A DNA stretch of 64,000 bases from DASZBX01 sp035943635 (GCA_035943635.1 DASZBX010000148.1:400106-464105), one strand, 5' to 3'; counted from the first letter of the stretch, positions 25,532 to 37,227 are shown. The notes: generated by a model from the letters alone, not told the origin. Numbers and translations: made by a program.

Positions 25532-26835
25532 GCCTGCTTGCCATCGGCCTGTCCCACCGCACCGCGCCGATGCCGGTGCTGGAACGGGTCGCCCTGAGCC
25601 CGGAGCTGGTGGAGAAACTCCTCGGCGACGCGGCCGGCACCGAGCACGTGCGCGAGGCGATCGCCGTCGCCACCTGCAACCGGCTGGAGGTCTACGCCGA
25701 CGTCACCAAGTTCCACGGCGCGCTGGCCGACCTGTCCGAGCTGATCAGCCACTACACCGGCGTCTCGGCGGACGAGCTGACCGCGCACCTCTACGTGCAC
25801 TACGACCAGCGGGCCGCCGCGCACATGTTCACGGTCGCCTGCGGCCTGGACTCGATGGTGGTCGGCGAACCGCAGGTGCTCGGCCAGCTGCGCGCCGCCC
25901 TGGCCGTCGGCCAGCGGATCGGCACCGCCGGCCGGGTGCTCAACGACCTGGCCCAGACCGCGCTGCGGGTGGGCAAGCGGGCGCACAGCGAGACCGGCCT
26001 GGACCAGGCCGGCCAGTCCCTGGTCACCGCCGCGCTGGACCTGGCCCTGCCGCACCTGGGCGGCCGGGTCGGCCGGGCCTGCGTGGTCGGCGCCGGCTCG
26101 ATGTCCGCGCTGGCCGCGACCACCCTGGCCCGGCTCTACCCGGGCCTGGACCTGACCGTGGTCAACCGGACCGTGGACCGGGCCGAACGGCTGGCCGCCG
26201 GCCTCGGCGCCACCGCGGCCGGCCTGGAGTCGCTGCCGCAGATCCTGTCCGGAGCCGACCTGGTCGTCTCCTGCACCGGCGCCGCCGACACCGTGCTGAC
26301 CGCCGCGCACCTGACCGCGGCCGCCCTGCCGCCCGGCGGCCGGCGCGCCGTGATCGACCTGGCCCTGCCCCGGGACGTCGAGCCCGCCGTGGCCGCCCTG
26401 CCCGGGCACCTGCTGGTCGACCTGGCCGCGATCGCCGAGTCCCAGCAGGCCGGGGACCGCGGCGAGGGGATCGGCGTGGCCGCCGTGCGCACCATGATCG
26501 CCGAGGAGCTCGACGCCTACGCCGCCGCCCAGCGGGCCGCCGCGGTCGCCCCGACCGTCACCGCGCTGCGCGGCAAGGCGGCCGGCGTGGTCGACACCGA
26601 ACTGTCCCGGTTCGCCGGGCGGGTGCCGGACCTGGACGAGCGGACCCGGGCCGAGGTGGCCAACCTGGTCCGCCGGGTGGTCGACAAACTGCTGCACGAA
26701 CCGACCGTCCGGGTCAAGCAACTGGCGGTCGAACCCGGCGGCGCCTCGTACGCCGCCGCCCTGAGCGCGCTGTTCAACCTCGATCCCGCGGCCGCCGCCG
26801 CGGTCAGCCGGGCCGAAGTGGAGGAACTGACATGA
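25528..26835 (+). CDS. hemA: Glutamyl-tRNA reductase HemA
   Basis: A 435-residue enzyme making glutamate-1-semialdehyde from Glu-tRNA, the first step of C5 heme synthesis. The catalytic Cys50 is in VATCNRLEVYA; GEPQVLGQLR (~113) and the NADPH-domain motif VVGAGSMSALAA (~185) follow; the C-terminal dimerisation helix includes VVDKLLHEPTVRVKQLA. It overlaps rex and hemC by 4 bp each. Confidence 0.97.
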   Translation: MSLLAIGLSHRTAPMPVLERVALSPELVEKLLGDAAGTEHVREAIAVATCNRLEVYADVTKFHGALADLSELISHYTGVSADELTAHLYVHYDQRAAAHMFTVACGLDSMVVGEPQVLGQLRAALAVGQRIGTAGRVLNDLAQTALRVGKRAHSETGLDQAGQSLVTAALDLALPHLGGRVGRACVVGAGSMSALAATTLARLYPGLDLTVVNRTVDRAERLAAGLGATAAGLESLPQILSGADLVVSCTGAADTVLTAAHLTAAALPPGGRRAVIDLALPRDVEPAVAALPGHLLVDLAAIAESQQAGDRGEGIGVAAVRTMIAEELDAYAAAQRAAAVAPTVTALRGKAAGVVDTELSRFAGRVPDLDERTRAEVANLVRRVVDKLLHEPTVRVKQLAVEPGGASYAAALSALFNLDPAAAAAVSRAEVEELT

Positions 26836-27743
26836 ACGCCGCGCCCCTGCGCCTGGGCACCAGGCGCTCCGCCCTGGCGCTGGCCCAGTCCGGAATGGTC
26901 GCCCGCTCGATCACCCGCGCCGCCGGCCGCCCGGTCGACCTGGTCGAGATCAGCACCTACGGCGACGTCTCCCGGGAGGCCCTGGCCCAGATCGGCGGCA
27001 CCGGCGTGTTCGTCGGCGCCCTGCGCGACGCCCTGCTGGACGGCCGGATCGACCTGGCCGTGCACTCGCTCAAGGACCTGCCCACCGCCGCGCCGGCCGA
27101 CCTGGTCCTGGCCGCCGTGCCCGAGCGCGAGGACGCCCGGGACGTGCTGGTCGCCCGGGACGGGCTGAAGTTCGCCGACCTGCCGCCCGGCGCCCGGGTC
27201 GGCACCGGCTCCCCGCGCCGGGCCGCCCAGCTGCGGCTGCTGCGCGAGGACCTGGAGATCCTGGCCGTCCGCGGCAACGTGGACACCCGGATCGGCTTCG
27301 TCGCGGCCGGCGAGATGGACGCGGTCGTGCTGGCCTACGCCGGCCTGAACCGGCTGGCCCGGATCGGCGAGGCCACCGACTACTTCGACCCGGCCGCCCT
27401 GGTGCCGGCCCCCGGCCAGGGCGCGCTCGCGGTCGAGTGCCGGGCCGCGGACACCGCACTGGCCGGGCAGCTGGCCGCCCTGGACCACGCCCCGACCCGG
27501 GCCGCCGTGCTGGCCGAACGGGCCCTGCTGGCCGCGCTGGAGGCCGGCTGCTCCGCCCCGGTCGGCGGGTACGCCACCGTCGCCGAGGAAGTACTCCACC
27601 TGACCGGGATCGTCGCCGACGCGGCGGGTCCGCGGTCGATCAGGATGTCCACCACCGGACCCCTGGACCAGGCCGGGCGGCTGGGGCACGACCTCGCCGC
27701 GCGGCTGCTGGCCCGGGGTGCCGCCGGATTCATGGGGAAGTAG
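26832..27743 (+). CDS. hemC: Porphobilinogen deaminase HemC
   Basis: A 303-residue enzyme that joins four porphobilinogens into hydroxymethylbilane. The N-terminus LRLGTRRSALALAQ, the catalytic-site segment AVHSLKDLPT, the GTGSPRRAAQLR stretch and RGNVDTRIG are all present. Cys240 in EAGCSAPVGG anchors the dipyrromethane cofactor. ATG 26832 overlaps the hemA stop. Confidence 0.97.
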   Translation: MNAAPLRLGTRRSALALAQSGMVARSITRAAGRPVDLVEISTYGDVSREALAQIGGTGVFVGALRDALLDGRIDLAVHSLKDLPTAAPADLVLAAVPEREDARDVLVARDGLKFADLPPGARVGTGSPRRAAQLRLLREDLEILAVRGNVDTRIGFVAAGEMDAVVLAYAGLNRLARIGEATDYFDPAALVPAPGQGALAVECRAADTALAGQLAALDHAPTRAAVLAERALLAALEAGCSAPVGGYATVAEEVLHLTGIVADAAGPRSIRMSTTGPLDQAGRLGHDLAARLLARGAAGFMGK

Positions 27744-27745
27744 AC

Positions 27746-29716
27746 GTGACGATCACGACCCACAGCGCCCAACCCGGGCTGGACCGGACCGGACCCGCCG
27801 ACCACCGGCCCGACGGCGAGACCCTCGAGTCCGCGGCCGCCCTGCTGGCCGGCCCGTCCGGCCAGCTGCCCGGCGCCCGCGCGGCCCTGGCCGGGCCCGG
27901 CGCCACCGCGCAGACCGCGTCCCCGGCCGAGGCCGCGGACCACTTCGCCGCGCACCTGGCCCCGGCCCGGCGCCCGCGCACCGGCGCCGCCGCGGTCTCG
28001 GTGACCACGGTCGCCGCGACCGTCCCGGCCCAGGCCCGCCCGGCCGAGGCCGAGCCGCCGGCCGCCGTCCGCCCGTCCCGGCTCGGCCAGGGCCGGGTCA
28101 GCTTCGTCGGCGCCGGCCCCGGCGACCCCGAACTGCTCACCGTGCGCGCCGCGGCCGTGCTGGCCGGCGCGGACGTGCTGATCGTGGACGCCGCGCTGCA
28201 CGCCCGGTTCCGCTCCCGGTGCACCGCCGGGGTCGAGGTGGTCGAGATCGAGGCCGACCTGGCCGCGCCCGGCTTCCAGCTGCCCGACTTCACCCGCTTC
28301 GCCGACGCCGTCCGGGCCGGACGCTCGGTGGTCCGGCTGCTGGACGGGGACCCCGGCCTGTTCGGCTCGCTGGAGCACGAGGTGGCCGCCTGCGCCCGGG
28401 CCGGACTGGAGTTCGAGGTGGTGCCCGGCCTGTCCCGGTCCACCGCGGTCCCGCTGTTCGCCGGCATCCCGCTCACCCGCGGCCAGGCCGGCGAGGTCCG
28501 CCTGCTGGCCGCCCCGCAGCCGGGCAGCCAGGCCGACTTCACCGCCTGGTCCGACTGGCACCGCCAGCTCGGCGAGGCCGGGGCCAGCAGCTCCACCCTG
28601 GTGCTGACCGGCATCGGCGGCCGGGTCGAGGAGGTGGCCGGCGAACTGCTGGCGGCCGGCCGGCCGGCCGCGACCCCGGTCTCGATTACCGTGGACGGCT
28701 CGCTGACCTCCCAGAAGACCGTCACCACCACCCTGGACCGGGTGACCGCGACGCTCAAGGCCGAGCGGACAATCGGCCGGTCGGCCGATACCGTGGTAGT
28801 CGTGGGCGCCGTGGTGAGCCGTCGGGACGACTTCTCCTGGTACGAGACCAAACCGCTGTTCGGCTGGCGGGTGCTGGTCCCCCGGACCAAGGAGCAGGCC
28901 GGCGCGCTCTCGGCCCAGCTGCAGTCCTACGGCGCGGTCCCGCACGAGGTGCCGACCATCGCGGTCGAGCCCCCGCGCACCCCGCAGCAGATGGAGCGGG
29001 CGATCAAGGGCCTGGTCACCGGCCGGTACGAATGGGTCGCGTTCACCTCCGCGAACGCGGTCAAGGCGGTCTGGGAGAAGTTCGAGGACTACGGCCTGGA
29101 CGCCCGCGCCTTCGCCGGGATCAAGGTGGCCGCGGTCGGCGAGCAGACCGCCGCGGCGCTGCGCGCCTTCGGCGTGGCCCCGGACCTGGTGCCCTCCGGC
29201 GAGCAGTCCGCGGTCGGCCTGCTGGAGGACTTCCCCGCGTTCGACCCGGCCTTCGACCCGATCGAGCGGGTGCTGCTGCCCCGGGCCGACATCTCCACCG
29301 AGACCCTGCTGGCCGGCCTGGTCGAGCTCGGCTGGGAGGTGGATGACGTGACCGCGTACCGGACCGTGCGGGCCGCGCCGCCGCCCGCCGAGATCCGCGA
29401 GGCGATCAAGGGCGGCGGCTTCGACGCGGTCCTGTTCACCTCCTCGTCCACGGTCAAGAACCTGGTCGGCATCGCCGGCAAGCCGCACGCGGCCACCGTG
29501 ATCGCCTGCATCGGCCCGGCCACCGCGCGCACCGCCGAGGAACACGGCCTGCGGGTGGACGTCATGGCCGACACGCCCAGCGCCGCGGTGCTGGCCGAGG
29601 CACTGGCCGCGTTCGGGGCCAAGCGCCGGCAGGCCGCGATCGCGGCCGGCACCCCGGTCACCCGCCCGTCCGAGCGCCGGTCCACCCGGGCCCGCCGGGC
29701 CAAGGCGGGGCTGTGA
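27746..29716 (+). CDS. hemD: Uroporphyrinogen-III synthase fused to an eroded SUMT-like domain
   Basis: A 656-residue fusion. Residues 1-110 are a low-complexity Ala/Pro-rich leader. Residues ~112-365 resemble uroporphyrinogen-III C-methyltransferase: VSFVGAGPGDPELLTVRA and VVPGLSRSTAVPLFAGIPL are recognisable. However, the usual GKR-x-G-H and PQxEIN block is absent and GGDPFVFGRGGEE is changed to DGDPGLFGSLEHE, so methyl transfer is doubtful. Residues ~370-640 are the HemD domain (GWRVLVPRTKEQAG, WVAFTSANAVKAVWE, VAAVGEQTAAAL, VLFTSSSTVKNL, CIGPATARTA). GTG 27746 is 2 bp after the hemC stop. Confidence 0.93.
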   Translation: MTITTHSAQPGLDRTGPADHRPDGETLESAAALLAGPSGQLPGARAALAGPGATAQTASPAEAADHFAAHLAPARRPRTGAAAVSVTTVAATVPAQARPAEAEPPAAVRPSRLGQGRVSFVGAGPGDPELLTVRAAAVLAGADVLIVDAALHARFRSRCTAGVEVVEIEADLAAPGFQLPDFTRFADAVRAGRSVVRLLDGDPGLFGSLEHEVAACARAGLEFEVVPGLSRSTAVPLFAGIPLTRGQAGEVRLLAAPQPGSQADFTAWSDWHRQLGEAGASSSTLVLTGIGGRVEEVAGELLAAGRPAATPVSITVDGSLTSQKTVTTTLDRVTATLKAERTIGRSADTVVVVGAVVSRRDDFSWYETKPLFGWRVLVPRTKEQAGALSAQLQSYGAVPHEVPTIAVEPPRTPQQMERAIKGLVTGRYEWVAFTSANAVKAVWEKFEDYGLDARAFAGIKVAAVGEQTAAALRAFGVAPDLVPSGEQSAVGLLEDFPAFDPAFDPIERVLLPRADISTETLLAGLVELGWEVDDVTAYRTVRAAPPPAEIREAIKGGGFDAVLFTSSSTVKNLVGIAGKPHAATVIACIGPATARTAEEHGLRVDVMADTPSAAVLAEALAAFGAKRRQAAIAAGTPVTRPSERRSTRARRAKAGL

Positions 29717-30714
29717 GCGGGCCGGACGCCGTGGTCCACGGTGCGTTCCCGGCCGTGCGCCCGCGCCGGAACCGGCAGAGCCCGGCCATGCGCCGCCTGG
29801 TCGCCGAGAACCGGCTGCACCCGGCCGACCTGATCCTGCCGATGTTCGTGCGCGAGGGCGCCGACGAGCCCCGGCCGATCGCCGCGATGCCCGGCGTGGT
29901 CCAGCACACCCTGCCCAGTCTGCGCAAGGCCGCCAAGGAGGCCGTGGCGGCCGGTGTGGGCGGCCTGATGCTGTTCGCGGTGCCCGAGACCAGGGACGCG
30001 ATCGGCTCGGCCGGCAGCGACCCGGACGGGATCCTGCAGCTGGCCCTGCGCGAGGTGGCCGACGAGGTCGGCGACTCGACCGTGATCATGAGCGACCTGT
30101 GCCTGGACGAGTTCACCGACCACGGCCACTGCGGCGTGCTGCGCGCCGACGGCACCGTGGACAACGACGCCACCCTGGCCCGCTACGCCGAGGTCGCCCT
30201 GGCCCAGGCCGAGGCCGGCGCGCACCTGCTCGGCCCCAGCGGCATGATGGACGGCCAGGTCGGCTACGTCCGGCGCGCGCTGGACGAGGCCGGCTACCAG
30301 GACACCGGGCTGCTGGCCTACACCGCGAAGTACGCCTCGGCCTTCTACGGCCCGTTCCGGGACGCGGTCGAGTCCGCCCTGGACGGCGATCGGCGCACGT
30401 ACCAGCAGGACCCGGCGAACGCCCGCGAGTCCCTGCGCGAGGCGGCGCTGGACGTGGCCGAGGGCGCGGACATGGTGATGGTCAAGCCGGCCATGTCGTA
30501 TCTGGACATCGTGCGCCAGATGGCCGACGCGGTCAGCGTGCCGGTCGCCGCCTACCAGGTCTCCGGCGAGTACTCGATGGTCGAGGCGGCCGCCCGCAAC
30601 GGCTGGATGGACCGGGAGCGGGCGATCCTGGAGACGCTGACCTCGATCCGTCGGGCCGGCGCGTCGATGATCCTCACCTACTGGGCGGTCGAAGCGATTC
30701 ACCTGCTCAGTTGA
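29713..30714 (+). CDS. hemB: Delta-aminolevulinic acid dehydratase HemB
   Basis: A 333-residue enzyme joining two 5-aminolevulinates into porphobilinogen. Segments include LILPMFVREG, the metal-site region SDLCLDEFTDHGHCGVL, the active-site Lys in YTAKYASAFYGPFRDA and the Schiff-base Lys in DMVMVKPAMSYLD. The metal loop has two of the three usual zinc Cys (C-x-D instead of C-x-C), as in other actinobacterial forms. GTG 29713 overlaps hemD by 4 bp. It ends the rex-hem operon. Confidence 0.97.
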   Translation: MSGPDAVVHGAFPAVRPRRNRQSPAMRRLVAENRLHPADLILPMFVREGADEPRPIAAMPGVVQHTLPSLRKAAKEAVAAGVGGLMLFAVPETRDAIGSAGSDPDGILQLALREVADEVGDSTVIMSDLCLDEFTDHGHCGVLRADGTVDNDATLARYAEVALAQAEAGAHLLGPSGMMDGQVGYVRRALDEAGYQDTGLLAYTAKYASAFYGPFRDAVESALDGDRRTYQQDPANARESLREAALDVAEGADMVMVKPAMSYLDIVRQMADAVSVPVAAYQVSGEYSMVEAAARNGWMDRERAILETLTSIRRAGASMILTYWAVEAIHLLS

Positions 30715-30821
30715 TCCGCGGTGGTCATCTCCGGGCCTTTGGGTAAGGCTGGCATGATACAAAGCAGGCTCTTGTGTGTCGTGCCAGCGACGCCTCATCC
30801 GCCCGGACCCAGGGAGCAGTA

Positions 30822-32402
30822 GTGGCGCAGTTCGATCCTCTGCCGGAGGCCTTCCCGGCCGCCGGCGAGCCCGGTCCGGCGCCCGCGGACACGGCCCCGG
30901 GCCCGCCCGCGGACCCCGCGCCCGGCCCGGCCGGGGCGAGCGTGCCCCCGGCGCCGACGACCGGCCGGATATCCCTGCTGCGGGCGCTCGGCGAGCTCGG
31001 CGCGGTCTACGCGGCCTCGTTCGGCCTGGGCATCGTCTCGGCGATCGTGCTGCTGAAGAACCCGAACTTCGACAGCGGCGACAACGTCATCAACAACCTG
31101 CAGTCGGCCCTGATCGAGATCTTCAACTACATCATGCAGGCCGCCGTGGTGATCTTCGGGGTCGGCTACTTCAGCCTGCGCCGCGGCCTGAGCCTGCGCG
31201 CCCTGTTCGGCCGGGTCAAGCGGCCGGCCGCGTACTCGGCCGATCCGTACGGCGCCGGGTGGCCGACGCCCGGCGGACCGGCCGGGGCCCATCCGGCGCC
31301 GCAGGGCTACGGCCAGCCGGCCGGCTACGGCGCGGCCCCCGGCTATGGCGCAGGTCCCGGCTACGGCAGCCCGACCACCTACCCGGCTACGGCCGGCTAC
31401 CCGGCCGCGAACGGCTATCCGGCCCAGACCGGCTACGGGGCCCCGGTCGGCTACGGTCCCCCCGGCGGTTACGGCGAGCTGGGCTACGCGGTCCCGGCGC
31501 CGATCGAACGCGGCCCCGGCTGGCAGTTCGCCCGGACCTTCTTCGTGGCCATGGGCGGGTTCGTCTCGTTCCTGATCGTGGCGATCGCCTACATCAGCAT
31601 CTCCGGCCGCACCCAGGGCGCGCCGAGCCAGGGCAGCAGCCTCTGGCTGATCCCGGTCGGCGTGTTCGTCTCCGCGGCGGCCGGTTTCGGTGAGGAGATG
31701 CTGATCACCGGCATGACGGTGACCGTGCTGGAGCAGGCCGGGTTCGCCCGGCGGCCCTGGGTCATCTACGCGGTCGCGATCTGCCTGCGGATCCCCTTCC
31801 ACCTGTACTACGGCTGGGCCGCGCTGGGCGTGATCTGCTTCACCGCGACGAACATCTGGGCCTACCGGCGCTGGCGGCTGCTGTGGCCGATCGTGCTGGC
31901 GCACGCCGCGTACGACTTCGTCGAGTCCGTCGCCCAGACCATGTCGAACGCCGCGGGCGTGCTGCTGATCCTGGCCCTGGCCTTCACCACGCTGACCATG
32001 GTGATCATCATCGCCTGCATCGAGGGCTCCGACAGCGGGGCCCGGCGCCGCTTCCAGGCCTTCGCCGAGTATCAGGGCGGCGCGGCCGCCGGGTTCGGCC
32101 GGCCGGCCGCGGCCCAACCGCTCGATCTGCTGCACCCGGTCGCCCCGCAGACCGTGCCGCCGGTGCAGCCGGGACAGACCGCGCAGATGACGACCGCCGA
32201 GGACTTCGCGGCCGGCCTGGCGCCGCCTCGGCTGCCGCCCGGGCCGATCGTGCCGGCCGGCTTCGGCCAGCCGATGCAGCCGCCCCCGATGCCGCAGCCG
32301 CCGAGCCTGCTGGTGCCCGACCCGGTGCTGCAACAGCCGATCTCCTCCACGATGGCCCAGCCGCCCGAGGTGCCCGAGCCGCCGCAGTTCCCCACGTTCT
32401 GA
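30822..32402 (+). CDS. CPBP-family intramembrane protease-like protein
   Basis: A 526-residue membrane protein. A Pro/Ala-rich leader is followed by two helices (~55-80 and ~100-125). A ~90-residue loop of GYG/GYP repeats (~145-220) then leads to a helical bundle at ~230-410 and a Pro/Gln-rich tail. CPBP motifs are visible: GFGEEMLITGMTV (Glu-Glu pair, but no Arg at the usual +3 position), RIPFHLYYGW (F-x-x-x-H type) and LAHAAYDFVES (H-x3-D). The family includes CAAX proteases and bacteriocin-immunity proteins. GTG 30822 follows AGGGAG at 5-bp spacing; an upstream GTG start would add 16 non-conserved residues. Confidence 0.82.
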   Translation: MAQFDPLPEAFPAAGEPGPAPADTAPGPPADPAPGPAGASVPPAPTTGRISLLRALGELGAVYAASFGLGIVSAIVLLKNPNFDSGDNVINNLQSALIEIFNYIMQAAVVIFGVGYFSLRRGLSLRALFGRVKRPAAYSADPYGAGWPTPGGPAGAHPAPQGYGQPAGYGAAPGYGAGPGYGSPTTYPATAGYPAANGYPAQTGYGAPVGYGPPGGYGELGYAVPAPIERGPGWQFARTFFVAMGGFVSFLIVAIAYISISGRTQGAPSQGSSLWLIPVGVFVSAAAGFGEEMLITGMTVTVLEQAGFARRPWVIYAVAICLRIPFHLYYGWAALGVICFTATNIWAYRRWRLLWPIVLAHAAYDFVESVAQTMSNAAGVLLILALAFTTLTMVIIIACIEGSDSGARRRFQAFAEYQGGAAAGFGRPAAAQPLDLLHPVAPQTVPPVQPGQTAQMTTAEDFAAGLAPPRLPPGPIVPAGFGQPMQPPPMPQPPSLLVPDPVLQQPISSTMAQPPEVPEPPQFPTF

Positions 32403-32714
32403 GCCGCGGCCCACAGCCGGCGCAAGTTTCCCTCGTGCTGAGCCGTCGTGTGCGGCCGGCGCCCAGCGGCCGAACCCGAGGCAGGACTCATCGCCGCACG
32501 GGACGTCCTCGTCCCGCCCGGCGCTCCTGAAATCCCCGAACGCGTGCCCGTCTCCGCACGCCGCGGACCCGCCGGTGCCGCAGGGGCCATCACCGCGGTC
32601 ACCTTCCGGGCCTGGGCCCGCGTCCTGCCGTGTGCTCCTGCCACCGGTCCGGGCCGCGAGGGTTCCCGGCGCGGCGGCGGCCGGCGCGGGCGGGGGCCGC
32701 CCGCCGGCGCCGGC
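32403..32714. other. 312-bp convergent intergenic region
   Basis: Between the CPBP-like gene and the convergent TetR gene I see no credible gene. A small hairpin GGGACG-tcct-CGTCCC lies at 32500-32515, and GC-rich partial inverted repeats lie at about 32680-32712 just after the TetR stop; either may act as a terminator. Confidence 0.5.
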
Positions 32715-33356
32715 TCAGGCGCTCTTCTTGCCCGTCAGCGACCAGGTGACCAGGCGGGTCAGGGTGATCCGCAGGTCCGCGTCCTTGACCGACCAGCTCT
32801 CGAACGCCTTGGTGTGCGCCGCGCTGGCCGCCAGCAGGGTGACCAGCACTCCGGACAGCGCCGCGGCCGGCACCTCGCGGTCGACCTTCCCGGTCTTCTG
32901 CAGCTCGGCGATCGAGTCGGTCAGCGCGGCGCCGACGTTGTTGAGCACCTTCAGCCGCAGCCGGGCGAACCGGCGGTCGCCCTCCGCGGCGGCCAGGTCG
33001 ACCACCCGCAGCGCGGCCTCGTGGGTGCGCCAGAAGTCCAGGAAGCCGTCCACCAGCCGGGCGGCCGCGGCGGCCCCGGCCTTCCCGGTCCAGTTCTGGT
33101 CGGCCACCAGCTCTTTGAGCGAGCCGGCCTCCCGGACCACCTCGCCGCCGAGCTCGAGCACGGCGGCCTCGATGTCCGGGAAGTACTGGTAGAACGTGGC
33201 GGGCGAGGTACCGGCCAGCCGGGCCACGTCGATCACCGTGACATCCCGGTACGAAGAGGTCTCCAACAGCTCGAGCAGGCATTCGAGCAGCCGGGTCCGG
33301 GTGGCCTGTCCCCGGCGTCCGGCGATCCTGCCGTCGACGGTGCGTACTTGTGTCAT
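32715..33356 (-). CDS. TetR-family transcriptional regulator
   Basis: A 213-residue repressor-type protein. The N-terminal helix-turn-helix is typical (RTRLLECLLELLETSSYRDV, VARLAGTSPATFYQYFPD). The C-terminal ligand domain contains DFWRTHEAALRVVDLAAAEG and helices with no familiar signature. ATG 33356 is 10 bp from a perfect palindrome at 33367-33378, a likely autoregulation site. It lies downstream of the FdhF-like gene on the same strand, separated by 109 bp, so it may control that gene or distant genes. Confidence 0.9.
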   Translation of the reverse strand: MTQVRTVDGRIAGRRGQATRTRLLECLLELLETSSYRDVTVIDVARLAGTSPATFYQYFPDIEAAVLELGGEVVREAGSLKELVADQNWTGKAGAAAAARLVDGFLDFWRTHEAALRVVDLAAAEGDRRFARLRLKVLNNVGAALTDSIAELQKTGKVDREVPAAALSGVLVTLLAASAAHTKAFESWSVKDADLRITLTRLVTWSLTGKKSA

Positions 33357-33366
33357 ACCGTCAGTT

Positions 33367-33378
33367 TATCCATGGATA
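33367..33378. promoter_or_regulatory. Candidate TetR operator
   Basis: TATCCATGGATA is a perfect 12-bp palindrome 10 bp upstream of the TetR start codon, in an AT-rich pocket. The location suits autorepression; which protein binds it is inference. Confidence 0.5.
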
Positions 33379-33465
33379 GATGAAACGCATTTGTGACGAT
33401 ATGTCGAATGGGCTGAATGGTGGAGGGTGATCGTTGTTGCGCAGCGTAGTCGTCGTCGCGCAGCG

Positions 33466-35841
<2,376 letters not shown>

Positions 35842-36014
35842 GGTGGACTCCTTCGTCGGCGGTCCATCCACAGTACTCGCGCAAGGTTACGTCACTCTAT
35901 GGAGTGAAATGACTCCGGATAGTACTGCGCCGTCCGGATGATGTTCCTGTAATGGGCTGGAAGGGCCTTGTACGACAGCAAGGCGTCGACCGCACGCGGA
36001 AGGACGCAGCAACC

Positions 36015-37145
36015 ATGGGCATCCACGCCAAGACCAGGTCCCGGGGCCGGGCGATATCCCTGGGGGTGCTGGCCGCCGGGGCCACCCTGACCGGGCTCGG
36101 CCTGACCGCCGCCGCCTTCGACTCGGCCGGCGGGGCGCTGGGCGGCGCGTTCCCGGGCCGCCAGGACGGCGTGCAGGGCTACTTCGCGGACGGGTACGGG
36201 CCGTCCGGCCTGGGCGCTCCGGTCGCGGTGGCCGACGTGGTCCCGGCGCTGCTCATCCCGGCGGCCCAACCGGTGGTGGCGGGCTCCGCGCCGACCGCTG
36301 GGGCGTCCGACCGACCCGGGCCGGCTAAAACCGCGGGGGCGGGCCCGATCGGCCCGGGAACCTCGGGCTTGGGCTCGATCGGTGCCTCGGGCAGTGGCAG
36401 CGGCGGTGGCAGCGGCGGTTCCGGGGGATCGGGCAGCGCGAGCACCCTTGGCACCGAGCCCGCCTCGCCGGGCACACCGGGAGTTCCCACGGTCCGGTCG
36501 GCGGCGCCTCCAGCCGGGTGGACCGGCACCAGGACCACGAAGTCCCCGCCCGCTGCACCGAATCCGCCCAGGCCGAAGACCGGCCCGACCGGCATTTTGC
36601 CAGTCGGACCCGGCAGAGGCCCGACTGGTTCCGGCGGGGGATCGACCGGTCCAGGCAAGGGATCGACCGGTTCGGGTGGGGCGACCAGTCCGGGCGGGGG
36701 ATCGACCGGCTCAGGTAAGGGATCGACTGGTTCGGGCGGGCAATCGACCCGTCCGGGTATGGGCTCGACCGGTCTGAGCGCCTTCGGCCCGGGCCTGATC
36801 ACCGCGCCGCTGCAGAGCACCCTGTCCGCGGTCGCCGATCTCCCGGTGGTCAGCAGCCTGCCGGTGGTCGGGTCGGTGACCCACACTTTGCCTTCCGAGG
36901 TCCAGCAAGTCACCCGCCAAGCCACCGGCCAGGTCACCCGCCAAGCCACCGGTCCGGTCGGCGCCCAGAGCGGCAATTCCCCGGCGACCACGACCGGCGT
37001 TCCGCACAGCACCACGAGCGCCACCGGGATCGGCCCCGCCGACCGCCCGGCAGCCGGATCCGCCGCCGCAACCGGCCCGGTGACCGGCCTCGGCAGCTAC
37101 GTCGACAGCGGCGGACTGGCCTCGGCCCTGCGCACACTGCGCTGA
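36015..37145 (+). CDS. Secreted Gly/Ser/Thr-rich low-complexity protein
   Basis: A 376-residue protein of unknown function. Residues 1-35 form a signal-like sequence (basic N-terminus, then LGVLAAGATLTGLGLTAAAF). Most of the rest is low complexity: a GSGSGGGSGGSGGSGSAS stretch, then tandem STGSGG/KGSTGPG units at ~195-255. The C-terminal third has a repeated VTRQATGQ unit and a hydrophobic ISxLPVVSSLPVVGSV-like segment. ATG 36015 is preceded by GGAAGGA. No enzymatic or anchor motif is visible; a surface or wall-associated structural role is a guess. Confidence 0.7.
   Translation: MGIHAKTRSRGRAISLGVLAAGATLTGLGLTAAAFDSAGGALGGAFPGRQDGVQGYFADGYGPSGLGAPVAVADVVPALLIPAAQPVVAGSAPTAGASDRPGPAKTAGAGPIGPGTSGLGSIGASGSGSGGGSGGSGGSGSASTLGTEPASPGTPGVPTVRSAAPPAGWTGTRTTKSPPAAPNPPRPKTGPTGILPVGPGRGPTGSGGGSTGPGKGSTGSGGATSPGGGSTGSGKGSTGSGGQSTRPGMGSTGLSAFGPGLITAPLQSTLSAVADLPVVSSLPVVGSVTHTLPSEVQQVTRQATGQVTRQATGPVGAQSGNSPATTTGVPHSTTSATGIGPADRPAAGSAAATGPVTGLGSYVDSGGLASALRTLR
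36600..36780 (+). repeat. Tandem imperfect repeat encoding Gly-Ser-Thr units
   Basis: About eight imperfect copies of a unit resembling GGGATCGACCGGTTCGGG run through the middle of the secreted low-complexity gene. They encode GSTGSG-like peptides and could expand or contract by slippage. Confidence 0.75.
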
Positions 37146-37227
37146 CGGGCCACTCGACCGAGTGATCCGCGTCACCCGGCCGGATGAAGATCGCCGATAA
37201 TCCGACCGTCGGCTGGGAGACTCCAGT

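Noticed and set aside
32448..33383. Plus-strand frame antisense to the TetR gene
   Set aside because: It is a mirror of the TetR coding sequence with Arg/Gln/Val-rich shadow composition.
36600..36780. Repeats in the secreted protein gene considered as CRISPR
   Set aside because: Units are imperfect, contiguous and in frame, coding for low-complexity protein.
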